From: an uncultured Collinsella sp.
GTDB lineage: Bacteria; Actinomycetota; Coriobacteriia; Coriobacteriales; Coriobacteriaceae
DNA: 22,490 nucleotides
Direction of reading: 5' to 3'
Assembly: GCA_900544205.1 (NCBI GenBank)
Contig: UQUG01000028.1
Location: forward strand, 1-22,490
Shown piece after piece: positions 14,727 through 22,490 of this stretch (position 1 is its first letter; every line of letters begins with the position of its first letter). Made by a program: the position numbers and the translations under genes. The notes below the pieces were generated by a model. It did not search any database. It had not been told where the DNA came from and worked only from the letters and a program-made list of their open reading frames with translations.

Positions 14727-15587
14727 ATGTCTTTTGCCATCATAACCGACTCCACGTCGGACATCTCCCCCGCCCGTGCTCAAGAGCTTGGCATTTACGT
14801 CATTCCACTGCATGTGATTATCGAGGGCGAGGACCTGCTCGACCAGGTACAGATCACCGCCGAGGAGTACGTCGCCCGCATGGCCGGCTCCGAGCAGCTG
14901 CCGCACACCTCGCAGCCGAGTGCCGGCGAGTTCAAGGCACTCTTTGACCGCGTGCGTGCTGACGGCCACGACAGCGCGATCTTTATCTCGCTGTGCAGCG
15001 AATGGTCCGCCTGCTATTCCAACGCATGCCTGGTCGCCGAGACCCACGAGCTCGACGTGCGCTGCATCGATTCGCGCACCGGCTCGGGTGCCGAGGGCCT
15101 GCTGGTGGAGTACGCGCTCGCCATGCGCGAGGACGGCCGCAGCCTGGACGAGACCGAGGCACAGATCCGCGCGACCCTGCCCGACGCGCACCTGCTGCTG
15201 ATTCCCCGCACGCTCGAGAACCTCGTTAAGAACGGCCGCGCGCCCAAGCTCGCCGGCCAGCTCACGCAGATGCTCAATATTCGCCTGGCCGTTTCGCCGG
15301 AGTGGCAGTCGGGCGAGATCAAGGCCATCAAGAAGGGCCGCGGCGCCAAGCGCATCGTCGCCAACACCATGGCAGACTGCCTCGCGTTTTTGGCCGAGCA
15401 TCCGGGCTCCAGCGTGCGCGTGCTCACGACCGGTGCCGCCGAGGAGCAGGAGCTTGTCGACGAGGCACTCGCAGGCCAGGACTACGTAGACGCCGGCACC
15501 GGCCCCATCGGCTGCACCATCGCCACCCATGTAGGCGTCGACGCCATCGCCATCAGCTACTGCCCCCGCTACCAGCCAACTCGCTAG
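14727..15587 (+). CDS. DegV family fatty-acid-binding protein (FakB-like)
   Basis: This 286-residue protein belongs to the DegV family, whose FakB members hold a fatty acid for phosphorylation by FakA and entry into phospholipid synthesis. It begins FAIITDSTSDIS, has the family TSQPSAGEF segment (residues about 69-77) and SLCSEWSACYSNA, then LIPRTLENLVKNGR, a close match to the usual tLeYLkkGGR region. Start at 14727 is chosen for GAAAGG; an ATG at 14712 would add 5 residues. No FakA-like kinase lies nearby. It stands alone on the plus strand, followed by two palindromic elements. Confidence 0.9.
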   Translation: MSFAIITDSTSDISPARAQELGIYVIPLHVIIEGEDLLDQVQITAEEYVARMAGSEQLPHTSQPSAGEFKALFDRVRADGHDSAIFISLCSEWSACYSNACLVAETHELDVRCIDSRTGSGAEGLLVEYALAMREDGRSLDETEAQIRATLPDAHLLLIPRTLENLVKNGRAPKLAGQLTQMLNIRLAVSPEWQSGEIKAIKKGRGAKRIVANTMADCLAFLAEHPGSSVRVLTTGAAEEQELVDEALAGQDYVDAGTGPIGCTIATHVGVDAIAISYCPRYQPTR

Positions 15588-15600
15588 GGACGCCCACATC

Positions 15601-15669
15601 AGTTATGGTGAAATGGGGACTGTTTTTGGCTTATTAGCCGCCAATCAATCCCTATTCCACCGCAACTTA
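15601..15669. repeat. REP-like palindromic element, copy B
   Basis: It matches copy C (19299-19367) at about 63 of 69 positions. The right arm ends TCCACCGCAACTTA; the left arm has AT where C has GC, which weakens two pairs. The inner stem is TTGGC/GCCAA, compared with TTGAC/GTCAA in copy C, a pair-preserving change. It lies 13 bp after the DegV stop. Confidence 0.8.
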
Positions 15670-15682
15670 GAAGCAGTTCGTT

Positions 15683-15744
15683 TGGGACGGGGCTAAAAAG
15701 ACTGGTATCAAACGTTTCAGACCAGTCTTTTTAGCCCCGTCCCA
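15683..15744. terminator. Perfect 24-bp inverted repeat, probable two-way terminator
   Basis: 15683-15706 and 15721-15744 are exact inverted copies (GGGACGGGGCTAAAAAGACTG type) around a 14-nt loop. The arms carry AAAAAG and CTTTTTAG within the stem. It lies between DegV (+) and the LOG gene remnant (-), and is either a bidirectional terminator or another palindromic repeat family. Confidence 0.7.
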
Positions 15745-15755
15745 TTTTAGCTACT

Positions 15756-15883
15756 CTACATCAGCCCGCTCAGGGCGATGTCGACGGCCTCGTTGAGGTC
15801 GTCAGTAATGTGTACCAGATCCGGATCGAGCGGGCTGATCATACCGGCGCTCATCACCGGGCCGTTGGGCCAGTCGAACAGAC
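15756..15883 (-). pseudogene. 3'-end remnant of a LOG-family (TIGR00730) gene
   Basis: This 128-bp segment encodes GLFDWPNGPVMSAGMISPLD and DLVHITDDLNEAVDIALSGLM, matching the last 42 residues of the intact LOG protein at 20102-20860. Nucleotide identity is roughly 91% by eye, in the same orientation, and matching begins at the stop codon. Upstream of it, a VGT match appears in another frame (around 15890), then similarity ends. The open frame continuing to 15995 is therefore not a real gene. It is a broken partial duplicate. Confidence 0.85.
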
Positions 15884-15913
15884 CCCCTCGCGGTACCCAC
15901 TGGACAAAAATGG

Positions 15914-16103
15914 CAAATATGAGTACTGCCACCAAATTAGTAGCAGCAAAATCTCGCCGGAATCGATCGTTTCGATTAATTTCACGCCTTGCCAAGGCTC
16001 AAAATGCCGTGTTTGGTGGGTTAGATATATAGAATAATGTCGAATTGGTATTCTATTCTTGCCAAATGTTATGAGACTACATTAACAGCAGTACTCACAT
16101 TTG
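15914..16103. mobile_element. Possible small non-coding element with terminal inverted repeats
   Basis: CAAATATGAGTACTGCCA (15914-15931) and CAGCAGTACTCACATTTG (16086-16103) are inverted copies with 15 of 18 matches. The 150 bp between are AT-rich with smaller palindromes (AATCGA/TCGATT near 15961) and no convincing gene. This could be a MITE-like element at the left edge of the island. The stretch 16104-16302 holds nothing I can support. Confidence 0.35.
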
Positions 16104-16302
16104 ACGTTATTTGACCACGGGGTCATTCGAAAACCCCTCCCCACGCCGCCAACCCGCCCCATAGCCGTCAAAAACCTTTAACAACAGCCGCCGCACGTTT
16201 TGGCACCGGCTGATTGCCACTCACGGATCGGTACCCCACTATTACCGAACCAAAATCGAAGTCGCGTATCTCATAAAGCTGAAATGACGTACCCTCATCC
16301 CA

Positions 16303-19300
16303 ATGAACGCTGATAAGAATGGCTTTCAAATGAGCAACGGCACGCATCAATACGCCCTTTTCGGGAGCGCCCTATTCAAATTCAATAAAACGGTCGTCCA
16401 CGCTTCGGATCCGCGCAAGCAAATCGTTATCTGCAGCAGCGGTCCAGACATCCGTTATACAACGCTGGAAGAATGGGAGAAAGCTGGCGATTCTTTCGAT
16501 AGACGGGCGCAGATCGAAGATATCGTCACCAGCGCAAGCCCAGCGCGCGACAAACTCGAGCTCTTCCGCAATCTCTTTACTGGTCGCAAAGATGTCTACG
16601 CTCATGGGTACCGCAGAAAAGACGGAGGAATTGGCTATACGCCCGCCTGCGCAAATGAGTGGAAGTCAGGCATTTGCCCCAAAGCAAGCCACCAGAGAGT
16701 CAAATGCACGGAATGCAGCAGCCGCGTCTTCCCCGAGTTGAGCGATGCCGCGATCATCGCCCATTTCAGAGGCAATGACGATAGGCTTCGAGACGTTATA
16801 GGCCAATATGTGCTCGATAAAGACAGTAACACGAAAGTCCTGGTCATCGATTTTGACGGAGCCGATTGGAAAGAAGCGACGAAAGCCATTCGACATGTCG
16901 CAAAAAGCCACGGAATCGATGTCGCAGTTGAGCGATCGAGATCGGGCGACGGCGCACATGTCTGGTTTTTCTTCCTAGAGCTCGTCAGCGCAAAGACCGC
17001 ACGAGATTTTGGAAGCAGCCTTATCACCGAAGCGGCGATACTGAACAAGACAATCACCTTCAAAGCATTTGACCGAATGCTGCCCGCGCAGTCCACCATT
17101 CCTGAGGGCGGCTTTGGAAATCTCATAGCGCTGCCTTTTCAAGGAAAAGCGCAGCGAAAAGGGAACAGCGTATTTGTTGACGAGCAATTTGAGCCCTTTC
17201 CCGATCAATGGCTTTACCTTTCGCAAATCCAGTTAATCCCGCGCGTGACGGTGCAAAATCTGATCGAGAGCATCGAAAATAGGTCACATGGAATAGCAGC
17301 TGTTGCGGCGGCAAACACCGGTGTGCCACATTCCCAGAGACTGCGAAAGCGGCTTCCGCTCACACCGCGGGACTTCCCGTCATCGCTGTCCGTCACGCAG
17401 ACCGATATGCTCTATATCCCCGAAAAATCTCTGAGTCCCGCAGCTCAAATGGAAGTCCGCAGGCTTGCAACATTTGCCAACCCAGAATTCTTCCGCGCAC
17501 AATCTATGCATCAATCGGTATTCGGCAAACCGCGGTTCATAGACCTCAGCGAACTTAGAGATGGCTACGTCGCGATTCCCAGAGGCTGCAAGGTTCAACT
17601 TGAGCGGCTGCTTCAAGAAGCCGGCGTTTCTGCCCACTATTCAGACAAACGCAAGTCGAGCCATCCAATTGCGATGGCATTTAAAGGGACTCTTCGCCCT
17701 GAACAGCAAATTGTCGCTGAACAGATGCTCAGCTATGAAGACGGGATCATGTCCGCACCGACGGGGTTCGGCAAAACCGTCATCGGAGCTTATCTTATTG
17801 CTGCCATTGGTCTTCCAACGCTCGTCATCGTTCCTAAAACTGCGCTCATTGCCCAATGGAAATCCCAACTCGAACGATTTCTCGACATCACGGACAACAG
17901 AGAGCCCGTCCGAACCCCAAAGGGACGAATCAGCAAAAGACAGCCTCCGCTCATTGGGCAAATCGGAGGAGGCAAGACCGCCATAAGCCGTCTCATCGAC
18001 ATTGCTTCATTCCAGTCGCTATCCGGCAAGGATCCCCAAACCGGCGAGTCATTAGCCAAGGAGTTCGTTCGCGATTACAGTCTCATCATCTGTGACGAAT
18101 GCCACCATGCGGCCGCGCCACAGCTTGAGCTTGTCCTCAAGTCCGCTCCTGCCAAATATGTATATGGCCTTTCCGCAACGCCCGAGCGTTCGGACGGACT
18201 CACGCGGGCACTCTCGATGCTCTGCGGCCCGGTTCGCTATGTCGTCGATCCAAAAACGCAAGCAATCCAACAGGGGATTCAGCGCATTGTTAGACCGCGT
18301 TTCACCGGAATTCGATTACCCACCTACGGACCAGGAGCATCCTTTAACCAAATTCTCGATCTCCTGTGTGTACACGCCGCGAGAAACGAAGCAATTATCG
18401 AGGACGCCCTCGAGGCCGCATCAAACGGCCGGCATCCGCTTGTGCTATCTAAAAGAAAAAAGCATGCCGAAGAGCTATGCAGGCTACTTCAAAGCCGTGG
18501 ACACGAACCCATACTCTTAACCGGAGAAATCGACGCCAAAGAAAGAAAAGCAATACTGAAGAGTCTTCCCAGCTTTGAGCATGATCATCGAATCATCGTC
18601 GCAACTGAAAGTCTTCTGGGCGAGGGCTTCGACCTGTCTTACCTTGACACTTTGCTCATTGCCACTCCAATATCTTGGGACGGCAGCATAACGCAGCAGG
18701 CAGGTAGGCTACACAGAAGCCACGAGGGCAAACAGCGGGTTGAGATATTCGACTATGTTGACCTGTCGATACCCATGTTCGCGCGCATGTACCAAAAGAG
18801 GCTCAAGACCTACGCCAAGCTGGGGTATGAAGTCTTTGCGGCAAACGACAACAGACAGGACGATCGAAACATCCTCGTTAGGTCGGCAAGAGCCGTGGAG
18901 GCTTTAGTGAATGACATCGAGAACGCATCGAAAAGCATTTTTATTGCCGCACCCTACGCGTCCGCTGCATGCCTTGAAAAGCTCGCCGCTGCACTCGCGG
19001 ATGCCGCTACCCGTGGAATTGCCCTTGAGATTTCTATTGCTTCAACTCCACGCGATGACGTGAAAGCGATTTTTGCCGAGATGAACGTCAACTATCTCAT
19101 CAAAGCCGAAGGACGCCTGTGCGCATCAGTGATTGACGAGGAAACTGTCTGGTACGGAGCTATTCCGTTGCTGGCTTTCCCAAAGAAAGAAGACTGCAGC
19201 ATTCGTTTCAAAAGCAGCGAAGTCGCAGCCGAGCTTTTGAGCGAAATTCAGCGAAAAGTGGAACCGGAGGCCGCGGCGACGAACGGGGTACCCCCAGCAG

Positions 19301-19314
19301 TTGCGGTGAAATAG
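16303..19314 (+). CDS. AEP primase-SF2 helicase-PLD-like fusion (TOTE-conflict type)
   Basis: This 1003-residue protein has three parts. A Cys cluster (C116, C125, C135, C138 in ACANEWKSGIC...CTEC) leads into an archaeo-eukaryotic primase domain with VIDFD (Asp183, Asp185), SGDGAHVWFFF (His219) and FGNLIALPFQG (271-281). Next is an SF2 helicase: APTGFGKT (485-492), an insert with GQIGGGKTAISRLIDIASFQSL in two parts, DECHH (598-602), LSATPERSDGL (623-633), LLGEGFD (771-777) and QQAGRLHR (798-805). Last is a PLD-like domain (about 870-980) ending VIDEETVWYG, in which the HxK of the HKD motif is replaced by R938-L-C940. This layout resembles primase-helicases of TOTE conflict systems, thought to act against foreign nucleic acid; the role is inferred. 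The start is uncertain (16303 or ATG 16330). Codon use is more AT-rich than its neighbours. The last residues and stop come from repeat copy C. Confidence 0.85.
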   Translation: MNADKNGFQMSNGTHQYALFGSALFKFNKTVVHASDPRKQIVICSSGPDIRYTTLEEWEKAGDSFDRRAQIEDIVTSASPARDKLELFRNLFTGRKDVYAHGYRRKDGGIGYTPACANEWKSGICPKASHQRVKCTECSSRVFPELSDAAIIAHFRGNDDRLRDVIGQYVLDKDSNTKVLVIDFDGADWKEATKAIRHVAKSHGIDVAVERSRSGDGAHVWFFFLELVSAKTARDFGSSLITEAAILNKTITFKAFDRMLPAQSTIPEGGFGNLIALPFQGKAQRKGNSVFVDEQFEPFPDQWLYLSQIQLIPRVTVQNLIESIENRSHGIAAVAAANTGVPHSQRLRKRLPLTPRDFPSSLSVTQTDMLYIPEKSLSPAAQMEVRRLATFANPEFFRAQSMHQSVFGKPRFIDLSELRDGYVAIPRGCKVQLERLLQEAGVSAHYSDKRKSSHPIAMAFKGTLRPEQQIVAEQMLSYEDGIMSAPTGFGKTVIGAYLIAAIGLPTLVIVPKTALIAQWKSQLERFLDITDNREPVRTPKGRISKRQPPLIGQIGGGKTAISRLIDIASFQSLSGKDPQTGESLAKEFVRDYSLIICDECHHAAAPQLELVLKSAPAKYVYGLSATPERSDGLTRALSMLCGPVRYVVDPKTQAIQQGIQRIVRPRFTGIRLPTYGPGASFNQILDLLCVHAARNEAIIEDALEAASNGRHPLVLSKRKKHAEELCRLLQSRGHEPILLTGEIDAKERKAILKSLPSFEHDHRIIVATESLLGEGFDLSYLDTLLIATPISWDGSITQQAGRLHRSHEGKQRVEIFDYVDLSIPMFARMYQKRLKTYAKLGYEVFAANDNRQDDRNILVRSARAVEALVNDIENASKSIFIAAPYASAACLEKLAAALADAATRGIALEISIASTPRDDVKAIFAEMNVNYLIKAEGRLCASVIDEETVWYGAIPLLAFPKKEDCSIRFKSSEVAAELLSEIQRKVEPEAAATNGVPPAVAVK

Positions 19315-19367
19315 GGACTGTTTTTGACTTATTAGCCGTCAACCAATCCCTATTCCACCGCAACTTA
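19299..19367. repeat. REP-like palindromic element, copy C, supplying the helicase stop codon
   Basis: The arms AGTTGCGGTGAAATAGGGA and TCCCTATTCCACCGCAACT pair with about 18 of 20 matches; the inner stem is TTGAC/GTCAA around TTATTAGCC. The first bases code for the last residues of the helicase, and the TAG stop (19312-19314) lies in the left arm. It sits between the helicase (+) and the toxin gene (-), so it may stop both transcripts. Confidence 0.8.
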
Positions 19368-19378
19368 GAAATCGGCAA

Positions 19379-19687
19379 TCAGCCCTGCGGGCCCTGGAAC
19401 AGCTCCTCATGCGAGCCCATTCTGACCAGCCGGATCACAGGATTAGTCTTATGCGGTAAGTAGAGAACGACCACGTCGACCAAGCCATCGGATAGGTGGA
19501 AATCGATGTGGCCGTTGTAGTTTCCGCCCGGGCTTGAAAGCTCATGGGCGCCATATTCCGCGGGAAGCGAGCCGTGAGCTGCAAGCTCTGCGACTGCCGC
19601 CTTAAACTCACTCTTTAGCTGCGGATGCATGCGCATCGTTCGTTTGTAGTCCGCCCTAAATTGAGCCTCGACTTTAATCTCGAACAT
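19379..19687 (-). CDS. YafQ-type toxin of a type II toxin-antitoxin pair (RelE superfamily)
   Basis: This 102-residue protein is a likely ribosome-dependent mRNA endonuclease. It begins FEIKVEAQFRADYKR, has the GHIDFHLSDGLVDVVVLY strand and ends VRMGSHEELFQ. The final H-x3-F (SHEELF) corresponds to the catalytic His87/Phe91 of E. coli YafQ, and the His and Asp in GHIDFHLSD to its other active-site positions. The start lies 2 bp after the antitoxin stop, typical of translational coupling. Active-site residues look present, so it may be functional. Confidence 0.87.
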   Translation of the reverse strand: MFEIKVEAQFRADYKRTMRMHPQLKSEFKAAVAELAAHGSLPAEYGAHELSSPGGNYNGHIDFHLSDGLVDVVVLYLPHKTNPVIRLVRMGSHEELFQGPQG

Positions 19688-19689
19688 CG

Positions 19690-19989
19690 CTATTCCTCAT
19701 CGAGGAATGACATAAGCTCATCAGCGTTGTTGAATGACGGGCTATCGTCCGGCAAAATCCCCAACTCATGAGCCTCGGCGATCACCATGGCACGCCTCGT
19801 CGCCTCGTTGGGCACCTCCGCCCTTCCTACAATCTCAAAAGGAATCTTTCGCTGATTTACAAGCTGCCGAACGGCAAGATTGAGATAGGAATTGAGGCTG
19901 AGGCCGACCGAATCCAAGAACTCAGTCGCCTGTTCCTTGAGCCCCTCTTCGATGCGAACCGTCGTAGGCTTAACCGTTGCAGTAGACAT
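19690..19989 (-). CDS. RelB/DinJ-family antitoxin
   Basis: This 99-residue protein has an N-terminal ribbon-helix-helix DNA-binding domain: TTVRIEEGLKEQATEFLDSVGLSLNSYLNLAVRQL spans residues 9-43. The C-terminal half (PFEIV onward, with ADELMSFLDEE at the end) would wrap and block the toxin. A strong ribosome binding site (GAGGAGG) lies upstream. It should repress its own operon, probably as a complex with the toxin, through the palindrome at 20038-20069. Confidence 0.9.
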   Translation of the reverse strand: MSTATVKPTTVRIEEGLKEQATEFLDSVGLSLNSYLNLAVRQLVNQRKIPFEIVGRAEVPNEATRRAMVIAEAHELGILPDDSPSFNNADELMSFLDEE

Positions 19990-20015
19990 ACGCGACCTCC
20001 TCGCCTCGTCTTTTG

Positions 20016-20069
20016 CATCAGTATACCCCGTTTTGATGGCATACTGATGTTAAATAGCATCAGTATGCC
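20016..20069. promoter_or_regulatory. Toxin-antitoxin operator with three half-sites
   Basis: GGCATACTGATG (20038-20049) and CATCAGTATGCC (20058-20069) form a perfect 12-bp inverted repeat with an 8-bp centre. A third half-site, CATCAGTATACC (20016-20027), lies nearer the antitoxin start. On the minus strand this third site includes TATACT, a possible -10 box, so antitoxin binding would cover the promoter. Confidence 0.75.
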
Positions 20070-20101
20070 GTTCACATTACTATAACAACAGTCACAGCGC
20101 C

Positions 20102-20860
20102 CTACATCAGCCCGCTCAGGGCGATGTCGACGGCTTCGTTGAGGTCGTCGGTGATGTGCACGAGCTCGGGATCGAGCGGGCTGATCATACCGGCGTCCAT
20201 CACCGGGCCGTTGAGCCAGTCGAACAGGCCCTGCCAGTACTCTGTGCCCACCAGCACGAGGGGCATGCGCTTGACCTTGTGCGTTTGCACCAGCGTGAGC
20301 ACCTCGAACATCTCGTCGAGCGTGCCAAAGCCGCCGGGAAACACGATGGCGCCCGAGCTGTATTTGACGAACATGGTCTTGCGCACAAAGAAGTAACGGA
20401 AGTCCATGCCGAGGTTCACGTATTTATTGAGCCCATGCTCGTGCGGCAATTCAATGCCCAGGCCAACTGACTTGCCGTTGACACTCGCCGCTCCCCTGTT
20501 GGCCGCTTCCATGATGCCGGGGCCGCCACCGGTGATAACCGCCACGCCGCGCTGGGCAATCTTACGGCCGACCGTGCGCGCCGCCTTGTAGGCCGGGTCC
20601 GTCTTGGGCGTGCGGGCACTACCGAAGATGGTCACCGCAGGCCCTAACTCGGCAAGTGCGCCAAAGCCATCGACAAACTCGGCCTGGATGCGCAGTACGC
20701 GCCACGGATCGGCATGCAGCCAGTCGGTCGACTCCTCGGGCGCCAGCAGGTTGGCGTAGGTGTTGTCCTTAGGAATCATGGGGCCGCGCATGACCACGGG
20801 GCCGCGGCGGTACGTCTCGTCGTAGGCAGGCTCGCCCTCGACGTTCTCATTCTTAATCAT
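20102..20860 (-). CDS. LOG-family protein (TIGR00730), nucleoside-5'-monophosphate phosphoribohydrolase-like
   Basis: This 252-residue Rossmann-fold protein belongs to the Lonely Guy family, which releases a base (cytokinin-type adenine or related) from a nucleotide; many bacterial members are probably AMP/nucleotide hydrolases of unclear role. It has TIFGSARTP (77-85), the nucleotide-binding GGGPGIMEAANRG (111-123) and PGGFGTLDE (175-183), the family's catalytic signature. Start at 20860 is chosen for AGGAG upstream. Its last 42 codons are duplicated at 15756-15883. It lies downstream of tgt but is separated from it by a terminator. Confidence 0.9.
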   Translation of the reverse strand: MIKNENVEGEPAYDETYRRGPVVMRGPMIPKDNTYANLLAPEESTDWLHADPWRVLRIQAEFVDGFGALAELGPAVTIFGSARTPKTDPAYKAARTVGRKIAQRGVAVITGGGPGIMEAANRGAASVNGKSVGLGIELPHEHGLNKYVNLGMDFRYFFVRKTMFVKYSSGAIVFPGGFGTLDEMFEVLTLVQTHKVKRMPLVLVGTEYWQGLFDWLNGPVMDAGMISPLDPELVHITDDLNEAVDIALSGLM

Positions 20861-20880
20861 GGGCACTCCTATCGAGAAAA

Positions 20881-20924
20881 AGAAAAGCGGGCGGGGTCGA
20901 CGCCATGCGCCAAACACCCGCCCG
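20881..20924 (-). terminator. Rho-independent terminator after tgt
   Basis: On the minus strand CGGGCGGGT pairs with ACCCCGCCCG (20916-20924 with 20888-20897, one bulge) and is followed by CTTTTCTTTTTC. It lies just before the LOG ribosome binding site, so it may also limit read-through into LOG. A further weak palindrome (GGCCGGT/ACCGGCC, about 20993-21024) lies closer to the tgt stop. Confidence 0.65.
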
Positions 20925-21073
20925 AACATCAACTATTCGGTATGGTACCCACGATGCATCAAGTGCTTGCAAGCTATCGGTCAGCGGTCGTGCGGCCGGT
21001 GTCAGCAAATGTGACGACCGGCCGTCGCTCGCCCCTTGCCGTTGCCCGCGCTCTGCAAGCGCCCGCGCCGCTC

Positions 21074-22213
<1,140 letters not shown>

Positions 22214-22249
22214 AAACTGGAACTCCTTGGTTGCGGTTCATACGCAAAA

Positions 22250-22255
22250 CATTAT
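22250..22255 (-). promoter_or_regulatory. Possible -10 box of tgt
   Basis: The minus strand reads TATAATG 37 bp before the tgt start. No good -35 hexamer is at standard spacing, so only the -10 match supports it. The nearby palindrome GACTAGTC (about 22305-22312) may or may not be related. Confidence 0.4.
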
Positions 22256-22412
22256 ACGGGCAACCCGCGAGAAGCACCGACTCGACAGAAACTGGTGCAT
22301 TAAACGACTAGTCATTTAAGAACGTCCCCAACGACTACGGGATCATCTCCAACAGCCAAGGGAACGCCGATGCTTTGTCAACGACAGACACTATGACCCA
22401 ATCCGAGGGCAC

Positions 22413-22454
22413 TAAAAAGATAGGAGCCCCCGCTAGTGACCGCGGGTCGGGGCT
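22413..22454 (-). terminator. Probable terminator of a minus-strand gene lying beyond the right edge
   Basis: On the minus strand AGCC(CCGA)CCCGC pairs with GCGGGGGCT (22449-22454 with 22425-22430, plus inner pairs) and is followed by CCTATCTTTTT. Bases 22256-22412 between this and tgt hold no gene I can support. Confidence 0.5.
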
Positions 22455-22490
22455 GCGACAATGATGTTGAAGTGCCATAGGCGCAGCCGC

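Noticed and set aside
15756..15995. Open minus-strand frame of 79 codons
   Set aside because: Its last 42 codons copy the LOG gene end; the upstream part overlaps the possible inverted-repeat element and shows no ribosome binding site, so it is treated as a gene remnant.
16168..16350. Minus-strand frame of 60 codons ending PVPKRAAAVVKGF
   Set aside because: It overlaps the helicase start, lacks a convincing start signal and matches no family I recognise; it could be a fragment, but the evidence is too thin.
22312..22464. Plus-strand open frame near the right edge
   Set aside because: It has no start codon after the preceding stop except internal ATGs, runs through a probable terminator and looks low in coding signal.

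Overview
The window looks like a chromosomal segment of a Gram-positive gut coriobacterium, most likely Collinsella or a close relative (Actinomycetota). This is inferred from the GC-rich codon use of the core genes, a frameshifted endonuclease-like protein of a type I associate with Collinsella, and small intergenic palindromes. I ran no database search. No tRNA, rRNA, CRISPR array, transposase or integrase was seen.

Layout. Bases 1-1870 hold an accessory cassette: an endonuclease-like gene broken by one extra base, bracketed by a 29-bp direct repeat (72-100 and 1702-1730). Bases 1998-4772 are a zinc/cadmium efflux operon: an SmtB-type repressor, a one-domain HMA metallochaperone and a PIB-type ATPase. 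Two near-palindromic operators lie at the promoter and a third lies before the ATPase. A large imperfect palindrome (4789-4915) separates it from a convergent DtxR/MntR-type regulator (5052-5441). Then, on the minus strand, come a Cof-type HAD phosphatase with an Uup-type ABC-F ATPase, the pstSCAB phosphate uptake operon (8463-12122; PstS has a Tat-type lipoprotein signal), an M20 dipeptidase (PepV/Sapep type) and a second HAD phosphatase. A DegV-family lipid-binding protein follows on the plus strand (14727-15587).

The most unusual part is 15600-20101. It is bounded on the right by an intact LOG-family (TIGR00730) gene and on the left by a diverged copy of that gene's last ~128 bp, which suggests an insertion at, or rearrangement of, the LOG 3' end. 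Between them lie a 1003-residue protein that appears to combine an archaeo-eukaryotic primase (AEP) domain, an SF2 helicase and a C-terminal phospholipase-D-like domain with a degraded HKD motif (similar to 'TOTE conflict' primase-helicases), and a RelB/DinJ-YafQ type toxin-antitoxin pair with a three-half-site operator. This reads as a small defence or conflict island with no recombinase. The window ends with tgt (tRNA-guanine transglycosylase, queuosine pathway).

Three copies of a ~70-bp palindromic element (12326-12395, 15601-15669, 19299-19367) each sit directly at the 3' end of a gene. Base changes between copies tend to preserve pairing, and one copy supplies the helicase's stop codon.
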